DNA of 64,000 nt from Streptomyces sp. NBC_00659. Lineage in GTDB: Bacteria > Actinomycetota > Actinomycetes > Streptomycetales > Streptomycetaceae. The stretch covers positions 6,572,001-6,636,000 of the forward strand of contig NZ_CP109031.1 in assembly GCF_036226925.1 (NCBI RefSeq), in the 5' to 3' direction. A program made the position numbers and the translations under genes. The notes below the pieces were generated by a model. The model saw nothing but the letters and a program-made list of their open reading frames with translations. It ran no database searches and was not told where the DNA came from. Shown piece by piece: positions 31,860 to 40,348 of the stretch; within the stretch, counting starts at the first letter, position 1; each line of letters opens with the position of its first letter.

Positions 31860-33491
31860 ATGGACGCTGTGACCCAGGTCCCCACCCCCGTCAACGAGCC
31901 GGTGCACGGCTACGCCCCCGGCTCGCCCGAGCGCGGCCGCCTGGAGGCCAAGCTCAAGGAACTGGCCGAGAACCCGATCGACCTGCCGATGACCATCGGC
32001 GGCGAGCGGCGCATGGGCGGCGGCGACCGTTTCGACGTCGTGCAGCCGCACAACCACAAGGCGCGCATCGGCACCTACGCCAACGCCACCCAGCAGGACG
32101 CCCAGGACGCCGTCGACGCGGCCCTCGCCGCCGCTCCCGCCTGGCGCGCGATGGCCTTCGACGACCGCGCCGCGATCATCCTGCGCGCCGCCGAGCTGCT
32201 GGCCGGTCCCTGGCGCGAGACGCTGGCCGCCTCCACCATGCTCGGCCAGTCGAAGACCGCCCAGCAGGCCGAGATCGACACCCCCTGCGAGCTCGTCGAC
32301 TTCTGGCGCTTCAACGTCCACTACGCCCGCCAGATCCTCGCCGAGCAGCCGCCGGCGAACTCCCCGGGCGTGTGGAACCGCATGGACCACCGTCCGCTGG
32401 AGGGCTTCGTCTACGCGATCACGCCCTTCAACTTCACCGCGATCGCGGGCAACCTGCCCACCGCTCCGGCGCTCATGGGCAACGTCGTCGTGTGGAAGCC
32501 GTCCCCGACGCAGACCCACGCCGCCGTGCTGCTGATGCAGCTCCTGGAGGAGGCGGGCCTGCCCAAGGGCGTCATCAACCTCGTCACCGGTGACGGCATC
32601 GAGGTCTCCAAGGTCGCCCTGGAGCACCGCGACCTCGCCGGCATCCACTTCACCGGCTCGACCAAGACCTTCCAGTACCTGTGGAAGACGGTCGGCAACA
32701 ACATCGAGAAGTACCGCTCCTACCCGCGTCTGGTCGGCGAGACCGGCGGCAAGGACTTCGTGGTCGCCCACCCGTCGGCCGACCGCGCGGTCCTCAAGAC
32801 CGCCCTGACCCGCGGTTCCTTCGAGTACCAGGGCCAGAAGTGCTCGGCGAGCTCCCGCGCCTACGTCCCGGCCTCCATCTGGAACTCCGGTTTCAAGGAG
32901 GAGTTCGCGGCCGAGGTCGACGGGCTGACCATGGGTGACGTCACCGACCTGTCGAACTTCATCGGCGCGGTCATCGACGAGCGGTCCTTCGCCAAGAACA
33001 AGGCGGCCATCGACCGCGCGAAGGCCGACCCGACCTGCACGATCGTCGCGGGCGGCTCGTACGACGACTCCGTCGGCTACTTCGTGCGCCCGACCGTCGT
33101 CGAGTGCTCGGACCCGGAGAACGAGGTCTTCACGACCGAGTACTTCGGCCCCTTCCTCGCGGTGCACGTCTACGAGGACGAGAAGTACGACGAGATGCTG
33201 ACCCAGATGGAGTCGGCGTCCGACTACGCGCTCACCGGCGCGGTCATCTCCGGCGACCGCGCGGCGGCCGCGTACACGATGGAGAAGCTCCGCTACGCGG
33301 CGGGCAACTTCTACATCAACGACAAGTCGACCGGTGCCGTCGTCGGCCAGCAGCCCTTCGGTGGCGGCCGTGCCTCCGGCACCAACGACAAGGCGGGTGC
33401 CCCGCAGAACCTGATGCGCTGGACGCTGACCCGTGCCATCAAGGAGACGCTGGTTCCGCCGACCGACTACGGCTACCCGCACATGGGCTGA
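31860..33491 (+). CDS. pruA: L-glutamate gamma-semialdehyde (1-pyrroline-5-carboxylate) dehydrogenase
   Basis: A 543-residue NAD-dependent aldehyde dehydrogenase completing proline degradation to glutamate. Family features: NAD-binding WKPSPTQTHAAV and FTGSTKTFQYLW, the general base Glu in LVGETGGKDFVVAHP, the nucleophile Cys in FEYQGQKCSASSR, and the C-terminal GAVVGQQPFGGGRASGTNDKAG. The length matches the monofunctional P5CDH group. AAGGAG at 31843-31848 precedes ATG 31860. Monofunctional, separate PRODH and P5CDH genes are normal in Gram-positive bacteria. Confidence 0.96.
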   Translation: MDAVTQVPTPVNEPVHGYAPGSPERGRLEAKLKELAENPIDLPMTIGGERRMGGGDRFDVVQPHNHKARIGTYANATQQDAQDAVDAALAAAPAWRAMAFDDRAAIILRAAELLAGPWRETLAASTMLGQSKTAQQAEIDTPCELVDFWRFNVHYARQILAEQPPANSPGVWNRMDHRPLEGFVYAITPFNFTAIAGNLPTAPALMGNVVVWKPSPTQTHAAVLLMQLLEEAGLPKGVINLVTGDGIEVSKVALEHRDLAGIHFTGSTKTFQYLWKTVGNNIEKYRSYPRLVGETGGKDFVVAHPSADRAVLKTALTRGSFEYQGQKCSASSRAYVPASIWNSGFKEEFAAEVDGLTMGDVTDLSNFIGAVIDERSFAKNKAAIDRAKADPTCTIVAGGSYDDSVGYFVRPTVVECSDPENEVFTTEYFGPFLAVHVYEDEKYDEMLTQMESASDYALTGAVISGDRAAAAYTMEKLRYAAGNFYINDKSTGAVVGQQPFGGGRASGTNDKAGAPQNLMRWTLTRAIKETLVPPTDYGYPHMG

Positions 33492-33500
33492 CAGCCGAAC

Positions 33501-33583
33501 GCGGCCGCCGGCCCCCGGGCCGGCCGCCCGTCACCCACTCCGCCCCCGCCCCACGGTCTCCCCCGTCCGTGGAGCGGGGGCGG
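33501..33583. terminator. Paired hairpins between convergent genes
   Basis: The first hairpin is G+C-rich (33501-33527, one bulge). The second has a perfect CCGCCCCCGC/GCGGGGGCGG stem (33540-33549, 33574-33583) enclosing CCACGG/CCGTGG. It separates pruA from the minus-strand small gene. Confidence 0.7.
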
Positions 33584-33607
33584 TTCCAATTTTCCGGCCC
33601 CGCGGAG

Positions 33608-33814
33608 CTATCCGGGCAACTCCGTCCGCTCCCACCACTCGTACACGGGCAGCCTGCCCTCCGGCGAGTCCGCGTGACGCCGGGTCGGCCTGAAGTGCTC
33701 GTATCCACCGCGCAACTCGATCTTCACGTCCGATCCGGGGTCCGGGGCCGGGACGATCCGTTCGGGCAGGTCGTCCGGGCCGCCCTCAAGCAGTGCTCTG
33801 GTCGTGTCGCTCAT
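33608..33814 (-). CDS. Small conserved protein (possibly DUF5988-like)
   Basis: A 68-residue acidic protein, MSDTTRALLEGGPDDLPER at the start and LPVYEWWERTELPG at the end. The pattern (PERIV, a short beta-strand VKIELRGGYEHF, then YEWWERTELP) resembles small actinomycete proteins I associate with DUF5988; function unknown. It lies 52 bases downstream of the alpha/beta hydrolase gene on the same strand, so co-transcription is likely. ATG 33814 chosen; a longer ATG at 33853 gives a poor extension. Confidence 0.65.
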   Translation of the reverse strand: MSDTTRALLEGGPDDLPERIVPAPDPGSDVKIELRGGYEHFRPTRRHADSPEGRLPVYEWWERTELPG

Positions 33815-33866
33815 GCCGTCACCGTTTCCCGCTGCCGGAGCCCGATGTGGCATACCTCGCCGAGGA

Positions 33867-34784
33867 TCAGTCGTGCGGGTGACGCGCTTCGCGGCCGTCG
33901 GCCGTCGCGCCGCGGTCGAGGAAGTCCCGGACGAGGGCCGCGATCTGGGCCGCGTGCGTCTCCAGGGCGAAGTGCCCCGTGGGGAGCAGATGGATCTCGG
34001 CGTCCGGGAGGTCGCGGCGGAAGGCGAGCGCTCCCTCCGGGACGAAGATCTCGTCGCCGCCTCCCCAGACGGCCAGGAGCGGGACCTGGCTGGTGCGGAA
34101 GTACTCCTGGAACGCCGGGTAGAGCGCGAAGTTGGAGCCGTAGTCGGCGATCAGGTCGAGCTGGATCTCCGGCTGACCGGGGCGGGCCATCAGGGCGGTG
34201 TCGTGCTCGTAGGCGTCGGGGCTGACCAGGGTCGGGTCCGGCACGCCGGTCAGATACTGCCACCGGATCCCGTCCGGGCCGCTGATCGCCCGGACCGGCG
34301 CCTCCGTCCCGGGTGTGCGCTCCGCGATCAGCGCCAGCACCGGCGCCCAGGCGTCCGCGCCCAGCCCCTCCTCGTACGCGTTGCCGTTCTGCGTGATGAT
34401 CGCGGTCACCCGCTCGGGATGCGCGAGCGCCAGGCGCAGGCCGATCGGGGCGCCGTAGTCCTGGATGTAGAGCGCGTACTCCTTGAGGCCGAGCTGCTCG
34501 GTGAACTCCCCGGTGATCTCGGCCAGGCGGTCGAAGGAGTACGGGAAGTCGGTGGCCGCCGGGGCGTCCGAGCGGCCGAAGCCGAGGTGGTCGGGGGCGA
34601 TCAGGCGGTAGCGGTCGGCGAGCAGCGGCAGCAGGTCCCGGAACATGTGCGAGCTGGTCGGGAAGCCGTGCAGCAGGAGCAGGACGGGAGCGTCCGCGGG
34701 GCCCGCCTCGCGGTAGGCGATGCGGTGGCCGCCGACGGTGGTGGTGCGGTGGTGGACCGGGTGATGGACCGGGTGGCTGCGCAT
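33867..34784 (-). CDS. Alpha/beta hydrolase with Asp nucleophile (epoxide hydrolase/dehalogenase type)
   Basis: A 305-residue cytoplasmic alpha/beta-fold hydrolase. The oxyanion motif HGFPTSSHMF is present. The nucleophile elbow reads QDYGAPIG, with Asp at about residue 109 in place of Ser. A second acidic site and the catalytic His (LPTGHFALETH) follow near the C-terminus. An Asp nucleophile is typical of epoxide hydrolases and haloalkane/haloacetate dehalogenases rather than esterases. ATG 34784 is supported by AGGGGAT upstream; the product starts with a His-rich MRSHPVHHPVHH tag-like stretch. Substrate unknown. Confidence 0.88.
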   Translation of the reverse strand: MRSHPVHHPVHHRTTTVGGHRIAYREAGPADAPVLLLLHGFPTSSHMFRDLLPLLADRYRLIAPDHLGFGRSDAPAATDFPYSFDRLAEITGEFTEQLGLKEYALYIQDYGAPIGLRLALAHPERVTAIITQNGNAYEEGLGADAWAPVLALIAERTPGTEAPVRAISGPDGIRWQYLTGVPDPTLVSPDAYEHDTALMARPGQPEIQLDLIADYGSNFALYPAFQEYFRTSQVPLLAVWGGGDEIFVPEGALAFRRDLPDAEIHLLPTGHFALETHAAQIAALVRDFLDRGATADGREARHPHD

Positions 34785-34969
34785 GATCGGATCCCCTAAC
34801 CCCTGAAAGCCGTCTTGGTGGTGAGGACAGTCCAGCATGCTCGCGCCTAACCGGTCAAGATGTTTTTAAAGGTTAGGTCGCCGGAGGCGGCCGCCGTGAG
34901 GGCCGCGCCGAGACGGCCGTCGCCTGCCGGCCGGTGGGCCGGAGGTCTGGGATTCCCGTCTCCCGTGTG

Positions 34970-34975
34970 AATACT
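34970..34975 (+). promoter_or_regulatory. Candidate -10 (AATACT) of the AAC(2')-like gene
   Basis: AATACT ends 6 nt before ATG 34982, placing +1 on the start codon; no ribosome-binding site is present. Confidence 0.5.
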
Positions 34976-34981
34976 GACCGC

Positions 34982-35524
34982 ATGGCCACCCGACTGCGGA
35001 TCGCCCATACGGCGGATCTCGACCCCGCCGAACTCCGCGCCGCACGCGCCCTGTTGGAGGACGCCTTCGACGGGGACCTCAGGAACGAGGACTGGGACCA
35101 CGCGCTCGGGGGCCTGCACGTCCTGGTCCGCGACGGCCGGGGCCTCGCGGCGCACGGCTCGGTGATCCAGCGGCGCGTCCTGCACCGCGGCCGCTCGCTG
35201 CGGGTCGGATACGTGGAGGCGGTCGGCGTACGCGCCGATGTGCGCCGCGCGGGGCTCGGCGGACGGGTGATGGCCGAGCTGGAACGGATCATCGAGGGTG
35301 CGTACGGACTCGGCGCGCTCTCCGCGAGCGAGGACGGGGCCGCTCTCTACGCGGCGCGGGGCTGGCGGCTCTGGCCGGGCCAGGTGTGTGTGCTCGCTCC
35401 GGGCGGGGCCGTCCGCCTCCCCGAGGAGGAGGGCGCCACCTTCGTCCGCCCCGGCACCGTGCGGGGGCCCCTCGATCCGGCGTACGCGCTGGTCTTCGAC
35501 TGGCGCGAGGGCGATGTGCTCTGA
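34982..35524 (+). CDS. AAC(2')-I-like aminoglycoside 2'-N-acetyltransferase
   Basis: A 180-residue GNAT enzyme. It follows the mycobacterial AAC(2')-Ic pattern along its whole length, compared from memory: HTADLD near the start, EDWDHALGGLHVLV, AHGSVIQRRVLHRGRSLRVGYVE, VRADVRRAGLG (acetyl-CoA loop), GAYGLGALSASEDGAALYAARGW, VLAPGG and the C-terminal DWREGDV. Known members acetylate the 2'-amino group of gentamicin, tobramycin and related drugs, and may have housekeeping substrates. The start is fixed by the leaderless-type -10. It is monocistronic. Resistance activity is predicted, not shown. Confidence 0.85.
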   Translation: MATRLRIAHTADLDPAELRAARALLEDAFDGDLRNEDWDHALGGLHVLVRDGRGLAAHGSVIQRRVLHRGRSLRVGYVEAVGVRADVRRAGLGGRVMAELERIIEGAYGLGALSASEDGAALYAARGWRLWPGQVCVLAPGGAVRLPEEEGATFVRPGTVRGPLDPAYALVFDWREGDVL

Positions 35525-35620
35525 GTGAAACCCCCAGGTCGCGGCCGTGTGACGCAATCCGCCGTCTCAGATAGTAGGAAGTCCGAGTAATCGTGGAGAC
35601 AGATGCGCGGTCCTCGCCTA

Positions 35621-35709
35621 GCTTGGTAGGAGCCGAACGTCTCGCTCGACCAAGCGAATGGCGGTCGTGAGCCGGAGCCCTTGGCAGGCAACCCCTGCGG
35701 CACCGCTCC
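35621..35709 (+). promoter_or_regulatory. Structured 5' leader before the 43-residue ORF
   Basis: GCTTGGT (35621-35627) pairs with ACCAAGC (35649-35655). A nested pair follows: GGAGC/GCTCC (35674-35678, 35705-35709) around GCAGG/CCTGC (35684-35688, 35694-35698). The apical sequence GGCAGGCAACC recalls the GGCAACC core of SAM-type riboswitches, but I cannot fit a full consensus. The region ends 86 bases before the ORF. Confidence 0.4.
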
Positions 35710-35795
35710 CCGCCCCCTTCCGGCGTCTCGTAAATTCCTCATCGCACTTCCGGCCGCCCGTGCGGGCGTCGTCGGAGGCAAGGAGTCGATTCATC

Positions 35796-35927
35796 ATGGC
35801 CGAGACGACCGTCCGCCGAGTCCGTCACCTCACTCGCACGAGCAGCGAGTCCGACCGCAAGAACGCCGCCGCCGCGCTCCAGCGCGCCCTCGACCGCAGG
35901 GACAACGGCGGAGCGACGGGCCACTGA
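35796..35927 (+). CDS. Small basic protein, unknown function
   Basis: A 43-residue ORF, MAETTVRRVRHLTRTSSESD followed by a helical Ala/Arg-rich part and a DNGGATGH end. AAGGAG (35780-35785) lies 10 nt before ATG 35796, so translation is plausible. It is preceded by a structured leader and followed by two strong hairpins, an isolated layout like that of the small ORF at 7720. No domain recognised; it may be a nucleic-acid-binding peptide or a product of a regulatory leader. Confidence 0.6.
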   Translation: MAETTVRRVRHLTRTSSESDRKNAAAALQRALDRRDNGGATGH

Positions 35928-35951
35928 GGCCCGCCGCCCTCGTATCCGGGA

Positions 35952-35993
35952 GCCGCACCCGTGAAAGGTGCGGCGTGGGGCGGTGCCCCGCGC
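35952..35993. terminator. Tandem overlapping hairpins between convergent genes
   Basis: GCCGCACC/GGTGCGGC (35952-35959, 35967-35974), then a 10-bp stem with one wobble (35971-35980, 35984-35993). It sits between the small ORF and the phosphatase gene. Confidence 0.75.
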
Positions 35994-36039
35994 CGCACCT
36001 CGCCCCGGCCGCGCCGTACGCCGCACGGTGTCGCGGTGT

Positions 36040-37641
36040 TCAGCTTCCGCGCCGCACCTCGAAGTGGTCGATGCGCTTGCCGCTCTGGGCCAGCGCCGAC
36101 ACCGTGAGCCGGGGCGAGGGTCCCGCCTGTGCCTCCACCGAGAGGAAGGAGAAGCCGGTGTACCGCACCCTGGACCACTCCACGGTGTCCGCCTTCTGCT
36201 GCTTCGACTTCGTCCAGTGGAAGGTCTCGACGGCCTCGCGCCGCGTGACCTTGCCCTCGTAACTGTCCTTGACCCCGACGGGGAAGCGGTACAGGCTCTT
36301 GCCCGCGCCGCCCGCCGTGACGTAGACGATCCCGTCCCGGGTCGGATCGGTCGAGGCGCCCACCGGCACCTGCTTGCCCACCTTGCCGCCCTTGATGGCG
36401 TCGGTGCGCTCGTACACATGGTTGTGTCCGTTGATCACCAGATCCACCTGGTGCTTGGCGAACAGCGGCACCCAGGCGTCACGCACCCCGCCGTCCGAGG
36501 CGTGCGTCGACGTCGAGTAGGCGCAGTGGTGGAAGAAGACGACGACGAAATCGGCCTGACGGCGCAGCTCCCCGAGCCGCTTGTCGAGCCAGGCCGTCTG
36601 CCTGCCCTCCGAGTAGCCCTTGTTGGCGGGGATCTCGTACGACACGTCGTTGGCGTCCAGCGCGACGATGCCGACGTTGCCGTAGACGAACGAGTAGGCG
36701 CCCGGTGCGTTGCGGGGGTCGAAGCCGTTGCCGGGCAGTGCCCAGCGTGCCGACTGGCCGCCGTAACCGTTCGGCGAGTACCAGGCCTCCATGTCGTGGT
36801 TGCCGGTCGTCACCATCCACGGCACCGTCTTCGCCACCGTCTCGGTCTGCTTGAGGAACAGGTCCCAGGCGCCCGGGTCGTAGATGTCCGAGTCCTCGCC
36901 GTGCCCGGTCCCGTCCGCGTAGCAGATGTCGCCCGCGTGCAGGTGGAAGGCCGGGTCGCGGCCGAGGAGCACCTTGTCGTTGGCGAGGGCGTCGGGGGTG
37001 ACGCCCTGGTCCCCGAAGGCGGTGAACACGAACTTCTCGGGGTGCGCGGGCGCCGTGCGGAAACGGCCGATCGTGGAGTGCCGCGCCCTGCTCGCCGGGT
37101 CGAAGCCCTCGTGGCCGACGCCGTAGTAGTACGTCGTCCCGGGGCGCAGCCCGTCGAGCGCCGCGTGCAGGTAGTACTGGTCCAGGGCCGCCCGCTGCCC
37201 GGTGAGGCCCGGTGTGCGCAGATGGCGGACCTCGGCCTCGATCCTGTGGCTCAGGACCCAGGGGGTCGGGCCCACCCGGATGTAGGGCTTCCTGACCGCG
37301 AACGGCACCTGCCAGGAGATCCGCATCTGGGTCTTCGGGTCCGCGCCGAAGGCGAGGTGACGGCCGAACGGTGTGACGACGGCGCCGGGAATCCGGCTGG
37401 TGGCCGGGTTCGGCGAGGAGCCGGACGTCACCCGCGCGGGGGCCTCGGCGCCCTGGACGCAGCCGGCCAGCAGCCCGCCGCCCGCGAAGGCGCTCGCCGC
37501 GACGAGTGCCCGGCGCCGTGTGAGTCGTGTCCGCAGGTACTCGTACTGCTCCGGCATGCTCAGTTCGCGTGCGAGCTCGCGGGGGATGCCGACATCGGGG
37601 ACGGGCAGCTCGGGGGAAGTCCCCGTGGAGGGAGCGGTCAT
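36040..37641 (-). CDS. Tat-exported metallophosphoesterase lipoprotein (purple acid phosphatase-like)
   Basis: A 533-residue secreted phosphatase. After about 45 residues comes a twin-arginine signal (LTRRRALVAASAFAGG) ending in a lipobox GLLAGC, so it is a Tat-dependent lipoprotein. An N-terminal fibronectin-like domain (KTQMRISWQVP, TTYYYGVG) precedes the metal site: HAGDICYADG, VTTGNHDMEAWY, VFFHHCAY and NGHNHVYER supply the Asp, Asn and His ligands of a dinuclear centre. The pattern is that of purple acid phosphatase rather than PhoD. ATG 37641 was chosen over an upstream TTG. It diverges from leuB across 142 bp and may serve phosphate scavenging. Confidence 0.92.
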   Translation of the reverse strand: MTAPSTGTSPELPVPDVGIPRELARELSMPEQYEYLRTRLTRRRALVAASAFAGGGLLAGCVQGAEAPARVTSGSSPNPATSRIPGAVVTPFGRHLAFGADPKTQMRISWQVPFAVRKPYIRVGPTPWVLSHRIEAEVRHLRTPGLTGQRAALDQYYLHAALDGLRPGTTYYYGVGHEGFDPASRARHSTIGRFRTAPAHPEKFVFTAFGDQGVTPDALANDKVLLGRDPAFHLHAGDICYADGTGHGEDSDIYDPGAWDLFLKQTETVAKTVPWMVTTGNHDMEAWYSPNGYGGQSARWALPGNGFDPRNAPGAYSFVYGNVGIVALDANDVSYEIPANKGYSEGRQTAWLDKRLGELRRQADFVVVFFHHCAYSTSTHASDGGVRDAWVPLFAKHQVDLVINGHNHVYERTDAIKGGKVGKQVPVGASTDPTRDGIVYVTAGGAGKSLYRFPVGVKDSYEGKVTRREAVETFHWTKSKQQKADTVEWSRVRYTGFSFLSVEAQAGPSPRLTVSALAQSGKRIDHFEVRRGS

Positions 37642-37771
37642 GTCTGGAAAGTTCCCACCCTGCGCCAACGGCGTTCATACATACGGGTGAACGTGTGTCG
37701 AAGGGGAGACGTGCCGCGACACCGGTCTGTCCGTATGGCGGACATCGCGTGTCATTCCATGGGACACGGAG

Positions 37772-37777
37772 TACGGT
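37772..37777 (+). promoter_or_regulatory. Candidate -10 (TACGGT) of leuB
   Basis: TACGGT ends 6 nt before ATG 37784, with TGTCAT at 37750-37755 at -35 spacing. It predicts a leaderless leuB mRNA, with no leader peptide or attenuator, unlike ilvB and cimA. Confidence 0.55.
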
Positions 37778-37783
37778 GCCGTC

Positions 37784-38827
37784 ATGTCTCGCAGCATCGA
37801 TCTCGCAGTGATCCCCGGTGACGGCATCGGCCAGGAAGTCGTGGCCCAGGGGCTCAAAGTCCTCTCCGCCGTCCTCCCGCAGGACGTGAAGCTGGAGACC
37901 AGGGAGTTCGACTTCGGCGCCCGGCGCTACCACGCCACCGGTGAGACCCTCACCGACGCCGACCTCGACGCCCTGAAGCCCCACGACGCCATCCTGCTGG
38001 GTGCGATCGGCGATCCCTCGGTCCCGTCGGGCGTTCTGGAGCGCGGTTTCCTGCTCAAGCTCCGCTTCGCGTTCGACCACCACGTGAACCTGCGTCCCTC
38101 GAAGCTCCTGCCGGGGGTCGAGACCCCGCTGGCCGGCCAGCCCGAGATCGACTTCGTCGTGGTCCGTGAGGGCACCGAGGGCCCGTACACCGGCAACGGC
38201 GGCACCATCCGCAAGGGCACCGAGCACGAGGTCGCCACCGAGGTCTCCGTCAACACCGCCTTCGGTGTCGAGCGGGTCGTCCGTGACGCCTTCGCCCGCG
38301 CCCAGGCCCGCCCGCGCAAGAAGCTGACGCTGGTCCACAAGAACAACGTGCTGACCTTCGCGGGCCACCTGTGGACGAACGTCTTCAACAAGGTGGCCGA
38401 GGAGTTCCCCGAGGTCACCACGGACTACATCCACGTGGACGCGGCGACGATCTTCCTCGTCACGCAGCCCGAGCGCTTCGACGTGATCGTCACCGACAAC
38501 CTCTTCGGCGACATCATCACCGACCTGGCCGCGGCCGTCTCCGGCGGCATCGGCGTCGCCGCCTCCGGCAACATCAACCCCAGCGGCGAGTTCCCCTCGA
38601 TGTTCGAGCCCGTGCACGGCTCGGCACCCGACATCGCGGGCCAGGGCAAGGCCGACCCGAGCGCCACCGTCCTGTCCGTCGCCCTGCTGCTGCGCCACCT
38701 CGGCTACGAGGCCGAAGCGGCCCGGATCGAGGAGGCCGTCGCGGCCGACCTCGCCGAGCGGGTCGGCAAGCCCGCCCGCAGCACGGAGGAGATCGGCGAC
38801 GCGCTCGCCCTGCGAGTAGCCGGCTGA
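37784..38827 (+). CDS. leuB: 3-isopropylmalate dehydrogenase
   Basis: The 347-residue NAD-dependent decarboxylating dehydrogenase of leucine synthesis; in organisms with citramalate synthase it also oxidises 3-methylmalate toward isoleucine. Features: [11 protein letters not shown] near the start, [13 protein letters not shown], substrate-binding [36 protein letters not shown] and the metal-binding [13 protein letters not shown]. The NAD site [21 protein letters not shown] follows. The length is that of the short actinobacterial group. Monocistronic, ending in a hairpin. Confidence 0.96.
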   Translation: MSRSIDLAVIPGDGIGQEVVAQGLKVLSAVLPQDVKLETREFDFGARRYHATGETLTDADLDALKPHDAILLGAIGDPSVPSGVLERGFLLKLRFAFDHHVNLRPSKLLPGVETPLAGQPEIDFVVVREGTEGPYTGNGGTIRKGTEHEVATEVSVNTAFGVERVVRDAFARAQARPRKKLTLVHKNNVLTFAGHLWTNVFNKVAEEFPEVTTDYIHVDAATIFLVTQPERFDVIVTDNLFGDIITDLAAAVSGGIGVAASGNINPSGEFPSMFEPVHGSAPDIAGQGKADPSATVLSVALLLRHLGYEAEAARIEEAVAADLAERVGKPARSTEEIGDALALRVAG

Positions 38828-38852
38828 CCCGGCGCACCACCTACGTTCCGTA

Positions 38853-38890
38853 GCAAGCCGCCGGGCCGCATCCGCACCCGGCGGCTTTGC
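38853..38890 (+). terminator. leuB terminator
   Basis: GCAAGCCGCCGGG (38853-38865) pairs with CCCGGCGGCTTTGC (38877-38890) with one bulged base, 25 nt after the stop. Confidence 0.8.
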
Positions 38891-38985
38891 TGTGCCCTCG
38901 CCGGGTGCCACCATCAGTCCCCGGGTCATCCCTGGGTCATTCCCAGGGCCGTATTCACATGTTTCGTCCACGGTCCTCCGCGCGC

Positions 38986-38991
38986 GATAAT
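38986..38991 (+). promoter_or_regulatory. Possible -10 (GATAAT) of ilvE
   Basis: GATAAT is the best -10 match in the 276-bp gap. It would give a leader of about 105 nt before ilvE. I see no leader peptide rich in Ile, Leu or Val and no attenuator there. Confidence 0.35.
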
Positions 38992-39103
38992 CGACAGCGG
39001 AGCCGCGGAATGAGGGAATGCTCGGACGTCCTAGCACTGGCCACGGGCAGTTCGGGCGTGAGCGCGGCCCGTCACATACAACCGGTGAAGGACAAAACCA
39101 CTC

Positions 39104-40192
39104 ATGACGCAGCCCACGATCGAGCTCAAGCCGTCCGCCAGTCCGCTCTCCGCCGCCGAGCGCGAGGCGATCCTGGTCAACCCCGGGTTCGGCCGCCACT
39201 TCACCGATCACATGGTGACCATCAAGTGGACCGAGGGCCGTGGCTGGCACGACGGCCAGCTCGTCCCGTACGGACCGCTCTCCCTCGACCCGGCGAACAT
39301 GACCCTGCACTACGCGCAGGAGATCTTCGAGGGACTCAAGGCCTACCGCCGGCCCGACGGCTCTGTCGCGACGTTCCGTCCCGACAAGAACGCCAAGCGC
39401 TTCCAGGCCTCCGCCCGCCGGCTCGGCATGCCCGAGCTGCCCGTGGAGACCTTCGTCGAGGCCTGTGACGCGCTCGTCCGCCAGGACCGCGACTGGGTTC
39501 CCGCGCACGGTGGCGAGGAGTCCCTCTACCTGCGTCCCTTCATGATCGCGACCGAGGTCGGCCTCGGCGTGAAGCCCGCCAACGAGTACCTCTTCCTCGT
39601 CATCGCCTCGCCCGCCGGCGCCTACTTCGCGGGCGGCGTGAAGCCGGTGTCGATCTGGCTCTCCGAGGACCGCGTCCGCGCCGTTCCCGGTGGCATGGGC
39701 GACGCCAAGACGGGCGGCAACTACGCCGCCTCGCTCCTCGCCCAGAAGGAGGCCGCCGCCAAGGGCTGCGACCAGGTCTGCTACCTCGACGCGGTCGAGC
39801 ACAAGTGGATCGAGGAACTCGGCGGCATGAACCTGTACTTCGTGTACGGCGACCGGATCGTCACCCCGTCCCTCACCGGCTCCATCTTGGAGGGCGTCAC
39901 CCGCGACTCCCTGCTGACCGTCGCCCGCGACCTCGGTTACACCGCCGAGGAGGGCCGCGTCTCCATCGACCAGTGGCAGACCGACGCCGAGAACGGCACC
40001 CTCACCGAGGTCTTCGCCTGCGGCACCGCCGCCGTCATCACCCCCGTCGGCACGGTCAAGCGCGACGGCACCGAGTGGCGCCAGTCCGGCGGCGAGCCCG
40101 GCAAGGTCACCCTCCGCCTCCGTGAGGCCCTGCTCGACATCCAGCGCGGCATCACCGAGGACACCCACGGCTGGATGCACCCCCTGGGCTGA
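39104..40192 (+). CDS. ilvE: Branched-chain amino acid aminotransferase
   Basis: A 362-residue class IV PLP aminotransferase for the last step of valine, leucine and isoleucine synthesis, and the first step of their catabolism. Typical features: [33 protein letters not shown], the PLP Lys region [47 protein letters not shown] and the C-terminal [17 protein letters not shown] precedes ATG 39104. It stands alone after leuB with its own promoter region. Confidence 0.96.
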   Translation: MTQPTIELKPSASPLSAAEREAILVNPGFGRHFTDHMVTIKWTEGRGWHDGQLVPYGPLSLDPANMTLHYAQEIFEGLKAYRRPDGSVATFRPDKNAKRFQASARRLGMPELPVETFVEACDALVRQDRDWVPAHGGEESLYLRPFMIATEVGLGVKPANEYLFLVIASPAGAYFAGGVKPVSIWLSEDRVRAVPGGMGDAKTGGNYAASLLAQKEAAAKGCDQVCYLDAVEHKWIEELGGMNLYFVYGDRIVTPSLTGSILEGVTRDSLLTVARDLGYTAEEGRVSIDQWQTDAENGTLTEVFACGTAAVITPVGTVKRDGTEWRQSGGEPGKVTLRLREALLDIQRGITEDTHGWMHPLG

Positions 40193-40207
40193 TCCGCCCG
40201 CACCTTC

Positions 40208-40248
40208 AGCCGGTCCCCGTCTCCCCGACAGGGGTGCGGGGACCGGCT
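40208..40248 (+). terminator. ilvE terminator
   Basis: A perfect 12-bp outer stem (40208-40219, 40237-40248) with an inner CCCC/GGGG stem, 16 bases after the stop. Confidence 0.85.
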
Positions 40249-40348
40249 GTTCGTTCGACGCGTAGCGCCCCGGCGACACGGGTATCCACTCAGTCCACGA
40301 GGGGAGCGTGTCCTCCCGTGCGCCCGCACGGCCGCGGAGGGAGCGCAG

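Noticed and set aside
35621..35709. Firm SAM riboswitch call
   Set aside because: Only the short GGCAGGCAACC stretch is reminiscent; the full helices of SAM-I or SAM-IV could not be fitted by eye.
36479..40279. 1266-codon open frame on the minus strand over the phosphatase, leuB and ilvE
   Set aside because: It crosses three genes with recognisable enzymes and two terminators; a third-position GC artefact.
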